Assembly: GCA_051453625.1 (NCBI GenBank)
Contig: JBOZIK010000001.1
Span: 185,882,782 to 185,946,781 of the forward strand
Reading direction: 5' to 3'
DNA: 64,000 nt
From: Welwitschia mirabilis
Taxonomy: Eukaryota; Gnetophyta; Gnetopsida; Welwitschiales
The position numbers and the translations under genes were made by a program. The notes beneath the pieces were generated by a model. The model had not been told where the DNA came from. It did not search any database and was given only the letters and a program-made list of their open reading frames with translations. Below are positions 33,191 to 44,754 of this stretch, in pieces (the stretch's first letter is position 1; the number at the start of each line of letters is the position of its first letter).

Positions 33191-35040
33191 ACTTTCTTCT
33201 ATCAACCAACTTTTTATGTGAAGTGGCCATAGATTTACACATTATTTCTATGAGCTTGTGATCAATGTCTTTTCATGCATCTTCTTTATCTTCGATTTTG
33301 AAGAGGAATATGTGCTTGTTTGAAAAAATATTTATGAAATTCATAAATTCACATTATAGACATGAAGTTCTCATTTTAGTCCTCCTAATTTTAATCATCA
33401 TGTAAGATCACCATAAGGTTGGCCATTATTTTGATAGTTAATGTGGGCATGAAGTTGTCTGACAAAATTTGGAATCTACCTTTTGGTAAAGTAGCCATAA
33501 TGAATGCTAAGAAGAGAAGGTTTGATAAGTCATGAGGTTAATTCAAATTTCAAAGGAATCTTGCCCACATCCACTACTAAAAAAATGATCTATCCAACAC
33601 ACACAAAAAAAAAAAAAACTCATTAAGATCCAAAAAGAGGAAAAGCTAGAAAAAGTTGAAGATAATGGCATAGTCACCTAAAAGGAGATCTTGCTCTCAT
33701 TCACAAGTCTAAGTGATTTATGTAGGTCATAATGCAACTAAAAAAATAGTCATGATAGAGAGGTATAGTTACAATGAAATGGACTTAATCTCAAAAATTC
33801 CAAGGATCTATATAAATGTGTGACAACCAAGACAAACCCCATAAACAATGAAAAACCTATGTGCACAAGAATAAACAATGTATTTTAAATGGTCCTAATT
33901 TGATTATTAGTTAATGAAAATGTAGATTTTTCAATTTTAGAGTGTACTCTTGAATCTGGGTGGTGATCACATCATCTTCAAGGGTGCTATCCTTATCTTT
34001 CAAGGGAGTAAAAGGATAAAAATGTGAAACACCTTAGTGAAACATCCAAATTGTCAGCTAGTTTTGATTACCTTAGCTCTATACCCCCCTTAAGGCAGAG
34101 TTCCATGTAATGTTGGCAATCTACTTATATATTAGACTCAATAAATTTTAAAATTTTATTACACTTTTGACTCCTTATTAACTTGGTGACGAAATCTAAA
34201 TAGATCCTACCATCATGCCTATGGTCTTCATCCAATATACCTTTGATTATCAAGTCATACATGAGAATATAAACTCTAGGGTGCATGGGGCATTTCTTCT
34301 TAAGAGTGATATGGTTCTTTATATGGCCCAAAATTCATAGTTAATGTAGTTAAGATTACACAACAAGCTTAGAGGGTCGCGTAGCCTAACATAGATCTCT
34401 ATCTATGTAAGGCTCCATGTCCGCCATCAACCAAGGCTAACTACCCATTGAAAATGTGATTTGTTAAGAGTGAGAGATAAATTTAAATTTTAAAACTTAA
34501 TCATAAAAAATTAAATTTTAAATGTGAGAAAAGCTAAAGGAAAATACTAGGAAAACACACATGAGAATAGGAACTAACTTGGTATAGTTAAGCTAAGTGG
34601 ATCTTGCTAAACATCCCAAACTTAACTTAATATATCCAAATCATGAAACATTTAAGTGAGGAAAAAAATAAAGTCAAGTGGATCTTTCTGCACATCACAA
34701 GCTTGATTTGATAAGGGAAAAAATAAGGTAAGGGCTCACAATTAGTAGAAAATCTCTAAAACCTTTGAAAACTATGAAAAATGCTTTAAAAAACTAGGTT
34801 TAAAGCTTTCAAATGTGAAAATGCCCCAAAAAAATCAAGAAAATGCAAAGAAATGCCCCAAAATAGCTTAAAACAGCTAAAAATAAAAAATTACCTATGT
34901 GCACATGAATGAGCTAAAGACTAAGCAATGGCTCAACTAATCACATGTGCATACAATAAAGCTAAGAGCTAGTAATTTGCAAGAAATTTTGCATGTTTGC
35001 AAAATCAATAAGAGCTAGTACAAAGTTCTTATAACATTTT

Positions 35041-35112
35041 ATTTTGCCTCTACTGGGAATCAAAACCCAGGCCTTTCCCTTCACAAATAAATATTTTAAC
35101 CATTATACTAAT
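35041..35112 (-). repeat. tRNA-like sequence in the Copia-2 leader
   Basis: The minus strand reads 'attagtataatggttaaaat', which resembles a tRNA D-arm/box A, and after a normal distance 'gggttttgattcccagtaga', which resembles box B and a T-arm. The acceptor stem does not close, so this is a tRNA-derived SINE fragment or relic, not a gene. Confidence 0.45.
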
Positions 35113-35773
35113 GATTTGTTGATGATATTAATCTCCAAAAAACTAATGAAAAACTATTTTATAGTAAGCATCTAATGAAAATGTAGCACACTATTAGAAG
35201 GAGTGATTGATAAACACCAAATCACATTGTGAAGAACATACTATGAAGAGCAAGGCAGCCATAAGAACTGAAGGTGTTGGATTTAGATGTGAATGTTATA
35301 TTAGCAAGTATTTCTAACTATGTTGTAATATTATAGCATCATCAAATAAAGCATTAACGAGGAAATTAAAAAATACTATTATATGAATAATGAACATGTC
35401 AAACAAGAAAAATACTAATAAAAGCCTTTTGAGAAAAAGATAATGCATAGGTTGATGTCACAAGCATTTTGTAGCACACCAAAGAAAGAGTAGTGGTTGG
35501 AAACTCCATCTGTTGTAGTAAAACCAACAAAGTTAGAAAACTCCATCTAATTGCAAACTACACCTACAAAAATATATCTGAGTAAATTGCAAGCTTTTTT
35601 TATGATTTTTTGCTATGAAAAAACAATTAAAAAAGGCATCACAGGCTTAGCCATAGACACAATCATAGACATAGTCATAATAATGAAGATCAATTTTCAT
35701 CTAAAATGAGAAAAACCAAAAAAGAATGCATGAAAAGAAAAGATGTTCATAGGAGCGAAATGCAAGCTTTGTC

Positions 35774-36070
35774 CACAAAGAGTGCAGGTGGAGCTAAACG
35801 TGGGTGAGGGTAGTGGATCTAACAAAGTAAAGAGTAGGAGCTTATAGGAGGAGATTGATGAAGAACATTATGAAAGCATCAATAGGTAGGAGTAGGGATG
35901 ATGCTTATCGAAGCAGACTATAGGCATTATTTGCACAAAGAATAGATAGAGAGAAACATGGGTGAAGGGTAGTAGATCTAATAGAGTGAAACATAGAAGC
36001 TCACAAGAGGAGATCAACAAAAGGTACTATGGAAGCATCAGCTGACGAGAGATGATCAAGTTAGTCTCAG
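35774..36070. repeat. 160-bp direct repeat, two diverged copies
   Basis: Both units start 'cacaaaga' (35774 and 35934) and share 'aaac.tgggtga.ggtagt.gatctaa', 'gaggagat' and 'atgaaagcatca/atggaagcatca'. The region is G/A-rich, like the island at 1368-2210. Confidence 0.65.
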
Positions 36071-36648
36071 ACACCAAGAGGAGTTAGAAGGTACTATAAG
36101 AGAGTAGAGAAAAAAAGTAGTTATAAGTGTGGTGACTCACAATTGAGGTCAGTGGATAAAGAAAATAGGCATGAAGAATGCAAAGCCTGATAGAGCTATA
36201 AAGATGATGTAGATGAGGTTTCCATAGGCATAAATGATAAAAGAGCACAATAAGATATAGACACAGCAGGGTGTAAGAGGCTAGATGATGGAGTGCCATT
36301 GCTAATGCAGATCAATAGTGGGTGCTAAGCTAATAAGACATGCAAGAAGTAGCAAATAGGCTAATGAAATGATGCACGAGCATGACACAGGTGATTGCAG
36401 TATAGGGAACTAATGGATTAGTTGCAGGGATCATGAAAAGTAGCACAAATCTAATCTTAAAAAGTAATTATCATTGAAAAAGAAAAAATCAAATGTTTTT
36501 AAGAAGATAATAGTTATAAATATAACCATTAATTAAATTTTTTTAAAAAATATTAGTGTTTTAAAAAAACATTTTAAAATTATCCATTTTAAAGGAAAAG
36601 AAAGTTGTTAGAGCTAGGCTAAAAAGTAATTCCTTTTCTAATACTAGT

Positions 36649-36812
36649 TGTTGAGAAACAGGAGTATCAAGATTAACATACAATATTTCTCAAAACTCAA
36701 TTTTATTTCTCCTCTCCTAATTATTTCACAAAGCACTACTTATATGGACAAGCATACCATTAGTATTTTGACAAATCCCTAGGTATGGAACCATGGTGTA
36801 TACAAGTCTTAG
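36649..36812 (-). mobile_element. 5' LTR of Copia-2, truncated
   Basis: The left edge TGTTGAGAAACAGG sits directly next to the degraded primer-binding site, as expected for the 5' LTR of a minus-strand element. Homology to the left LTR stops after 'tatacaagtcttagta' at about 36812, so the outer part is missing or replaced. Confidence 0.6.
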
Positions 36813-36953
36813 TAGATGAAGGTGTCACAATTGAATCATTAGAACTACATTACTAATCAGCATTTATAGCCTCGATGTAGTTAACTAAACCTAATAGAAA
36901 AGATCATGAAAAATATATTCTAAACAAATTCAAGATTGTTCTTAATATTTCAT

Positions 36954-36996
<43 letters not shown>

Positions 36997-37449
36997 NNNN
37001 NNNNNNNNNNNNNNNNNNNNNNNNNNNNNNNNNNNNNNNNNNNNNNNNNNNNNNNNNNNNNNNNNNNNNNNNNNNNNNNNNNNNNNNNNNNNNNNNNNNN
37101 NNNNNNNNNNNNNNNNNAAATCAAAAACTTACAAAACTTTGTTTAACCTGTAAAAAGGCAAAAGATCTCTTTATTCAAGATTTGAAGAAAAGACCATTAA
37201 CCAGGATCAGTGAGTCTCATGAATTCATAAGATAATGGAAGGGGTGAATAAAATGTAGGTGATGAGAAATTGTATGGAGGTAACTTTGATTAGTATAAAT
37301 GGCTAAAATATAGGTGAGTTGGATGGGTATGATTAGTCTTTTCTATAAANNNNNNNNNNNNNNNNNNNNNNNNNNNNNNNNNNNNNNNNNNNNNNNNNNN
37401 NNNNNNNNNNNNNNNNNNNNNNNNNNNNNNNNNNNNNNNNNNNNNNNNN
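36813..37449. other. Gypsy-derived or unassigned DNA with (CT)n and two gaps
   Basis: A (CT)n microsatellite at about 36954-36996 runs into a 121-N gap (36997-37117). A second gap (37350-37449) is flanked by equal 62-bp repeats (37288-37349 and 37450-37511), again a likely unmerged overlap. Confidence 0.7.
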
Positions 37450-38120
37450 GATTAGTGTAAATGGCTAAAATATAGGTGAGTTGGATGGGCATGATTAGTC
37501 TTTTCTATGAAAAGGGCATCCTTAAACACATGAGGTTTTTCCATGATTTGATCCAAGATTCCTAAAGCTAAACTAGGTACATGTAATTCAAGCTCATTTG
37601 ATAAGATTAAGTTAGGTTTACAAGTTTGATGTGCACTCATAAATGAGGGTGAAAAACATTTAAGAATAAAAGAACAAGGTTGTTAATCAAGTGATGATTT
37701 AGACTTAGGAATATTATCATGAAAGAACTCTACCGATGAATTAAGCAATTCAAGAAGGATGTGAGGAAAATACTTATTAATATTTAAAGATTTTAAGTAA
37801 TAAGAGGAACAACCTATTCCTTTCTTATTCTTAATATCAATTCTTGCAAAATGTTTTCCTTTTGATGAAGGCATGCATGAAGAGATCAATGAATTAAGAG
37901 GGTTATCATCAAAGATAGATTTTATATTTTCATGAAGAAAGCCCATTTTAAAAGAAGAATTATTATCATGTGAATTAAAGTTTAGAGAATATGAAAGAGA
38001 AATAATGTTATGCTCATAGTAAGGAGAATCAAAATCATCAAGGCTTCTAATGAACTTTAGTCCTTTCAAATCATTGAGTTGCTTCATAGTATTGAAAATA
38101 CTTAATTTAATAGTCATGTT
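37450..38120 (-). mobile_element. Gypsy pol region downstream of the protease
   Basis: A 144-codon minus-strand frame begins at 38117 with M-T-I-K-L-S-I-F-N-T. Just upstream, in other frames, are T-S-N-Y-L-I-N-C-R-N-D, which together match the stretch following the protease in Athila-type elements. The rest of the frame corresponds to the variable linker before reverse transcriptase. The reverse transcriptase itself is not found. Confidence 0.6.
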
Positions 38121-38179
38121 TCCAAAAGAATGTTTATAATATCATTCCTACAATTAATAAGATAATTAGAAGTAGCAAT

Positions 38180-38608
38180 AAAGATCTCTTCAAGATAATA
38201 GGAATGATATAGATTCTAGTCTTTTTCATCTCAAAAACTACAAATTCTACTAGAAAGTAATAATTTTTAACTTGGATAATCAAATCCTTAACTATCCCTA
38301 AAGGTTATTTTAAGGAATTATTAGCCAATTGTAATTGAAGTTTGGTATCCTTGAGATCATTCAAATCAAGTTTCTTATAGATGCTACAAGGTAAAAGATT
38401 AACACTAGGTTAAATATCTAACAAGGATTATTAGAAGTTTTATGCTACCAATAGTGATAGATACTGTAGGGCATCCTAGATCTTTGTATTTTGGAGGAAG
38501 GTTTTGAATAATAGAACTAGTTTGTTGAGAAAGAAAGGATTTGCTTTTCACATTCACCATTCTTTTAATAATACATAAATATTTCAAAAATTTGGCATAA
38601 GAAGGCAC
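38180..38608 (-). mobile_element. Gypsy (Athila/Tat-like) protease
   Basis: The frame starting at 38608 reads M-P-S-Y-A-K-F-L-K, then I-I-Q-N-L-P-P-K-Y-K-D-L-G-C, then I-T-I-G, which is the well-conserved lead-in to the Athila-type aspartic protease. The active-site block that follows is damaged: the Asp is kept but the next residues give D-I-stop-P-S-V-N-L-L-P. After it, L-D-L-N-D-L-K-D-T-K-L-Q-L-Q-L-A and G-I-V-K-D-L-I-I-Q-V can still be read. The copy is inactive. Confidence 0.85.
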
Positions 38609-39479
38609 ATGTTTAATAGCTTCTAAATGAGGGATGTTGATTTTCGCTTCCTTGAAAATTTCTTCTTCTTGTTTCTTAGTTAAGTGATTATTTAAGCTGT
38701 TAAGGAAAGCATATGAATTTCTTGTAAGTTGGGAGAATTTTCTTATCTTAATGTTTTTCCTCTACCTTTTCCTCACCTTTAGGGTTATGCTATTGTACTT
38801 ATTCTTCTTGGTATTATTCCTCTTATAATTCTTTATTTATTTCCTTCCAACTTCTCAAGTGTATAACATTGATTTTGATTTATGTATCCTCTATTAATTT
38901 ACAAGTACTAGGGTTATGTTCATAAGGGGCCAAAAGATTTTTCTTCTCACATTAATCAAGTGATGTAAGGATATGGATGGTGGTTTAACTTGTTTGATGC
39001 ATTTTTTATTTGAACTTTTACAATTCAGAAGAGGTTTATTGGTTGAATTATTGTTGAGTTGTATTAATGTAATGTTGGACTTCCATGAACTTTTGAAGTA
39101 TAGTTTCTAAATGGTTGGAAGTTGGATGCAAATTTGTAGTCTTAGGTTAAGGCTTGAATAGGATTGTCTTATTTCTATGAAAAGTCTAAGTGGTTTCTCC
39201 ATCCAGGATCATAGGTATTGGAGTAGGGATTAATGAATCTTTTGTTGTGCCATAGTTGTCTTATAGCATTGACTTATTTGTTAACTACTCCTTGGAACAT
39301 GAAAATGGATGGAAAATATAATGTTTCATAAGTACTTACTTAACAAATACTGTAATGAAAAGTTGGAGTTAGGGGCTTAGGATTGTACCAAGATTTTCAA
39401 TTTTCTTAAAAAGATCATCTAACTTTTGGTTAACCATACTGTTGTTAGGGATTTTAGAGATACTAGTAGACCTAATATG

Positions 39480-40410
39480 TTGTTATAATCTCTTGTATCC
39501 ATTATGTTTCTTCCACTTCTTAGAATTATGAGATATGATCTCAAGGTAGTCCCAACCTTAATCAATCTCAAGATCTAAGAAACTTTCCCTACACATCATC
39601 TCTATAAGTTTTGTATCATTAGATAAAAGTACTTTATAAAATAAACTTATGACTCTTACTTGCTCAAAACCATGTTATGGGCATTTAAGAAGTAGGTTAT
39701 TCAATCTCTCTAAGGTATAAGAAAGTATTTTATTATTCTTTTATTGAAAGTTCATAACTTCCCTTATAATGGCATTGGTTTTATAACTAAGAAGAAATTT
39801 CCAAATGAATGCTTGATTGAGTTCAGTCTGTATGGTAATGGAAATAGGTTTTAATGTGTAAAGAGAATATTTTACCTTCTCTTTGAGGAAAAAAGAAATA
39901 TAGTTAATATAAGTACATTAGATATGTCTGTATTTTGAGGAATTATGAAAAGAAAACACTCAAACTCTTTGAGATGTAAATAGGAACCTTCTAGAAGAAG
40001 TTGAATTAAAGTNNNNNNNNNNNNNNNNNNNNNNNNNNNNNNNNNNNNNNNNNNNNNNNNNNNNNNNNNNNNNNNNNNNNNNNNNNNNNNNNNNNNNNNN
40101 NNNNNNNNNNNNAGAGGATTTTATTATTCTTTTATTGAAAGTTCATAACTTCCCTTCTAATGGCATTGGTTTTATAACTAAGAAGAAATTTCCTAATGAA
40201 TGCTTGGTTGAGTTCAGTCTGTATGGTCATGGAAATAGGTTTTAATGTGTAAAGAGAATATTTTACCTTCTCTTTGAGGGAAAAAGGAATAGAGTTAATA
40301 TAAGTACACTAGATATGTCTATATTTTTAGGAATTATGAAAAGAATACACTCAAACTCTTTGAGATGTAAATAGGAAGCTTCTAGAAGAAGTTGAATTAA
40401 AGTTGATTTC
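39480..40410 (-). mobile_element. Gypsy gag region, with a 291-bp flank duplication at a gap
   Basis: The minus strand gives L-K-E-K-V-K-Y-S-L-Y-T-L-K-P-I-S, then F-I-W-K-F-L, then L-E-R-L-N-N-L-L-L-K-C-P-stop-H-G-F and later M-C-R-E-S-F-L-D, matching the Retrotrans_gag domain of Athila-type Gypsy elements (typical R-C-P-H-H-G-F block). 39722-40012 and 40113-40403 are equal 291-bp near-identical segments around a 100-N gap, so the gag repeat here is probably an assembly artefact. Confidence 0.8.
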
Positions 40411-40749
40411 AAGTCTATTATTTTGGTATTTTAAGATTACATAATACAAGAGGGTGTAGCTAAACATTAAGAATAAAGATAATATTTCAAGGTAAGTCTA
40501 GGTTGGTTTAGACAAGGATTACTTTAAGAGCTATTATGACTTTGTTCTGGTGACTGTTCTAAATGGTTTTAATCTATGTTGGATTCAATATAAAGTAAAT
40601 AAATTCTACCATTATAGGTTCATTTCTTCTTAATAAAACATAAGAAAATAGTTAAGAGGTATTATGTTTATAAAGCACATAGTATATGAAAAGTTTCAAG
40701 ATGTCCTAAACATGAATTTCACCAAAGATGGAAATGGTTTAACGTAAGA

Positions 40750-41687
40750 AGTCAGTAGCACCAGTGCAGAAAGGTAGCGGTGTCAATAAAATGACATAAG
40801 AACAATTCAGAAAAATTGGTAGTTAGGGTTTTAATAAATTTAATAATTTAATATATATGATTTTTTTGAATGACTAACAGAAAAATACCAAATACAAGTT
40901 CTACGAAAGAATAATGTAGAAATGGAAATACAATGTAATGCTATGCAAAAAAGGAAAATTACAAAAATGAAAAGTACGTGTATTTAAAGCACTTCTCTAA
41001 GATTTTCTAACGATGTTCTTCTTCAAAATAGTCTTTAAGTACTTGCTAAGGAAGTCACTTAAGATATAGAAGGGAAGAGAGAAGATAAAAGATAGCAAAG
41101 AGAGAGATGTATAGAAGAATGAATATTATTCTTTTTGTTTTCTTGAAATATTTTTGTCAAATCCTATAAAGATTAGTCCTACAAGAAAATTTAATATATT
41201 AACTAGATAATCGTTTGTANNNNNNNNNNNNNNNNNNNNNNNNNNNNNNNNNNNNNNNNNNNNNNNNNNNNNAAAAGAAAAAGAAAAAAAGAAAAAGAAG
41301 TCACGAGATCAGGTTCCATTAATCAAGTGACCAATACCAATCCAGTAGTAATAAAAAGGGAAAAAATAAAAAGACACTAGAAAGGGACTAGTATAAATAA
41401 AAATAAGAAAAATGAAAAAGAAAAACTAAAAACTAAAAGAAATCTAAAAAGGATATAGAAAAGTAAATTTTATGCATATTTTTCTATAGCTATTATGTCA
41501 CTATCCCCAACAAAATTNNNNNNNNNNNNNNNNNNNNNNNNNNNNNNNNNNNNNNNNNNNNNNNNNNNNNNNNNNNNNNNNNNNNNNNNNNNNNNNNNNN
41601 NNNNNNNNNNNNNNNNNAGGATATAGAAAAGTAAATTTTATGCATATTTTGCTATAGCTATTATGTCACTATCCTCAACAAAAATGC
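40750..41687 (-). mobile_element. Gypsy 5' leader and primer-binding site
   Basis: Next to the 5' LTR the minus strand reads 'tagcatttttgttgaggatagtg'. This resembles an eroded form of TGGCGCCGTTGCCGGGGA, the primer-binding site and following bases of Athila/Tat elements; the assignment is tentative. The leader is A-rich (41273-41480) and has gaps at 41220-41272 and 41518-41617. The latter is flanked by equal 68-bp copies (41450-41517, 41618-41685). Confidence 0.55.
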
Positions 41688-42957
41688 TAACAATCTATTT
41701 TTGGTGAAATTTGGATACATTTATATCTATTGTTAATATATGATAATTTAAAAAATCATCCTAGGGATATGAATCTTGCATGGTTAAGTCCAACTTTTAC
41801 CAAAAGTACTAGGACTTCCATTTGTAGGAGAATATTAGTTGCATTCTTTCCAAGAGATAGATTATGAAAGCTNNNNNNNNNNNAAGCATAAAATTAGAAA
41901 GTAATAGATATTAAAATGATATCTAAATAGATATGAATGGAACATAGCATTCAAACTAACATAATAGCTTCCAGGAAAAGCATAAGTAATTATAATAGAA
42001 ACATGTAGCTTTACTTCTAATTCATTCACAATGATGTAATCCACTATGACCATGAGTATTTCATTAGCTTAGGATCAAGAACAATGACATAATATCATCC
42101 ATCACAGATATGAGGATGATGTCACCAAACCACCTATTCTTCACAGAAAGAATAAAATAAGCATGAAAAGTAGGGTTCTCCCAAGATCCATTAAATAAAC
42201 ATTCAGGTTATGCAAGCTAGAATTAAAAAGAAAATTCACCAAGTTAGATTTTAAAGTAAAAGCATGACTCAGTCAATCCTAAGTATAAAAAGTATAACAT
42301 TTACACTTAATATCAAAGTAATTCACTAAGTACATGTAGTACTTTATTATTAGAAAAAGTAAAGCATATAATTGGAAAATTTACTCATGCTAAACCAAGA
42401 AGCATTATGTGAGCTTCATAGCTAGCCTATTCCTAAGGAAGGTTTAGAAAGAACTCATAACTAAATCTCCAATCTTCTTAATTTATAAAAATGAAATTTT
42501 CTCCTTCAAATGCAGTGAGAAAGGGTATTTATAGGTCTAGATTAGGGTTTTTAATTAGAATATCTAAGGCCTAATTGTATCATTATAAAGAATGCTAAAA
42601 AGTACATAAAATAATTATCTAATCATGGGGATGAATTAAGGAGTTCTTCTTAGAAAATATTCCTTGTCCATTTTCACTTTATAGAAATTATGAGAATGAA
42701 TTAAGGGACTAGCACTGCCATGCCTTGGATTAATGCTATCATCAATTATGATTTGCATAATTCTGTCTCTTTTCATGATGCTCTTGATATCACATCTAAC
42801 TTGCAAAATAATAGTGTTTAAACATATCAGTAGTAAAATAGGATTTTAATGGCCTTAAGTGAAAGAAATGAATAAAACTATCATGATGTTTAATTAAACT
42901 TACTAATAATGCATTAATTTATTGATATAAATATAAATTTTTAAGTGTTATTAATCA
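41688..42957 (-). mobile_element. 5' LTR of the Gypsy element (right, minus orientation)
   Basis: This LTR is homologous to 23230-24541 along its whole length. It starts TAACAATC and ends AATCA on the plus strand, followed by the target-site duplication TTAAG at 42958-42962. A good TATA box (CCTATAAATACCC on the minus strand) lies at 42533-42546, at the same place as in the other LTR. An 11-N gap lies at 41873-41883. Confidence 0.88.
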
Positions 42958-42962
42958 TTAAG

Positions 42963-44690
42963 AATTTTAAAAGAGTTAGATAGGTACTCTTCCTTCTTAA
43001 ACCATGTCTTACTTGCTAGTGTAAGAAAACTACATATCATTTCAAAAGTAGAAAATTCCATAATAAATAGGAGAGGGAGGATAAAATAAATGATAAGAGG
43101 AAATCACTTATGGATAATCATACATAGGAACTAACGTCATTACTAAAGGTTAAAAAAGCACTATGCAATAGATGGATCTTCTAGTTAAACGAATAATTAC
43201 ATGATCTTTCTGTATAGAAGGTAAGAATCATGGTGAAGGATTTAAATAGAAACTAGGTATATATTTCACTAAGATCGTTTCTATAAGTGTTAAGTAATAT
43301 TCAATCAATTTTGTTTTATTTTTAACTATCTGTATAAATCTATTACTAGAATACCTAGACATTAAAACTACCTTCTTGCATGGGAATGTAGAAAAAGATT
43401 TTATTAAGTATTAGCTAAAAGTTTTTGTTCATTTCAAACATCTTAAGTTTATACATAGGTTAAGAGAAAGTTTGTATGATTTTAAAGAAGGCCTTATATA
43501 GTGGTATACATATTTTAACTCAATTATGAAAGTGAAATAGTAAAGAAAATTCAAAATAGAATAATGTATTTACTTCTCTGGATTAATGAGAAGTAAGTTT
43601 AGCATGTTGTTATCATATGTCAATAATATTCTTGGAATAAAAAATAATAATGGTAATGTTAAATTCTTAAAGCATGAAATGAGTAGAAATTTTAAAATGA
43701 AAGAATTAGGATTAACAAAGCAAATTCTTTAGATGATGATAATTAGAGATAAAATAAATAAATAGTTATAACTTAGTTAGGTAATTACATCTTAAATGTC
43801 TTACAGAATTTTGGTATAGAATATGCTCATTTTGTTAGTACTTATTTGACATCTTAATTTAAATTAACCAAAAAGGATTTTTCTTANNNNNNNNNNGAAT
43901 CATATGGATTGTGTTCCACATAAATTAGTAGGTGAATCATTAATCTATGTTATGGTGTATACATGACCTAACATTAATTATGCAGTTGAAGTGTTTACTA
44001 AGTATATGATTAATTATAAATGAGCTCATTGGTTAGTGGTTAAGTGGATCCTATGGTATATAAAAGGTATTTAATCATATATGTTTCAATTTTAAGGAAG
44101 AAACCTCTAAGTAATAGGATACGTTGATGTAGATATTTTTGTAGATGTGGACATTAGGTCTTTTACTACAAGGGATGCTTTTAGTCTTGGTAGAGGTTCT
44201 TATAATTGGTTATCATACCTTTAATTCATGGTAAATTTGTTTTCAATAGAATTAAAATACATTTCTTTAATACAGTCCTATAATAAACTAGTTTGTTAAT
44301 TTATTGGGGAATAAACTGAAGCATTATAATCTATTTGGTAATACATAGAGTAATCTTCACTTGGTTACAAACTTTGATTACCATGCTAAGGATCAAGCAT
44401 ATTAAGCTAAGATCCTACTATGTTTTTAAAGTGATAGATAAGTGTTATGTGCATATTTAAAACATTATCATAAATAAAAAGTCTACTAACATTTTAATGA
44501 AGGTGATAACTAGGGGGAAGCATAAACTTTGCACTTTCCTGATTATACTTTTTAGATTATTTACTATTGTACATTTTTTAAAGATAGGAGGTTTGTTTTT
44601 AAGAGGAATATTATTAATTATATCGAAGCAAAATCTTATATTTACTATTTATGTTAAAAGTAACTTTTACATTGTAAATAGGAAAAAATA
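42963..44690 (+). mobile_element. Copia-1 (plus strand), second half: reverse transcriptase and RNase H
   Basis: This is the continuation of the Copia cut at 23229. Reverse transcriptase landmarks: L-D-I-K-T-T-F-L-H-G-N (43355-43387), L-R-E-S-L-Y-D-F-K-E-G-L-I (about 43460-43500), catalytic motif changed to Y-V-N-N-I (43614-43630), and F-K-M-K-E-L-G-L-T-K-Q-I-L (about 43690-43730). RNase H: V-K-W-I-L-W-Y-I-K-G (about 44038-44070), V-D-V-D-I-F-V-D-V-D-I-R-S (about 44123-44162), I-E-L-K-Y-I-S-L, and K-H-I-K-L-R-S-Y-Y-V-F near 44400-44430, ending K-H-K-L-C-T near 44535. Both catalytic Asp of the YVDD motif are Asn, so it is dead. No 3' LTR was recognised. Confidence 0.85.
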
Positions 44691-44754
44691 AGTACATGGG
44701 ATTAATGTTATTTAGGCTATTTCTTTAAGAATCCAAGTGCATTGGGGTGTGTGC

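Larger units (their letters stand above)
28756..36648 (-). mobile_element. Copia-2 internal region (minus strand): gag, protease, integrase, reverse transcriptase
   Basis: Domains appear in Copia order reading leftward: protease W-I-L-N-I-G-S-I-H-H-M-T (about 32040-32005; catalytic Asp replaced by Asn); GAG-pre-integrase C-E-A-C-I-M-N-K (about 31480-31510); integrase core with L-D-N-D-G-K (about 31215) and T-P-Y-Q-N-G-I-V-K (about 31120-31145); reverse transcriptase N-Y-N-E-V-F-A-S-I-E-K-W-D-T-I-R-T and F-D-I-K-T-T-F-L (about 30130-30025), L-Y-G-L-K-Q (29903-29920) and catalytic V-Y-L-D-D-M-L-I (29750-29775). RNase H should lie at 28900-29300 but is too decayed to call. Frames are broken throughout. 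A degenerate primer-binding site (TAGTATTAGA on the minus strand) lies next to the 5' LTR at about 36637-36648. The 34.3-36.6 kb part is a long leader without coding motifs. Confidence 0.87.

Noticed and set aside
35041-35112. Functional tRNA gene
   Set aside because: Boxes A and B are recognisable, but the acceptor and anticodon stems do not pair; it is a tRNA-derived relic.
36954-36996. (CT)n run as an open frame 'LSLSLS'
   Set aside because: Simple microsatellite running into a gap; not coding.
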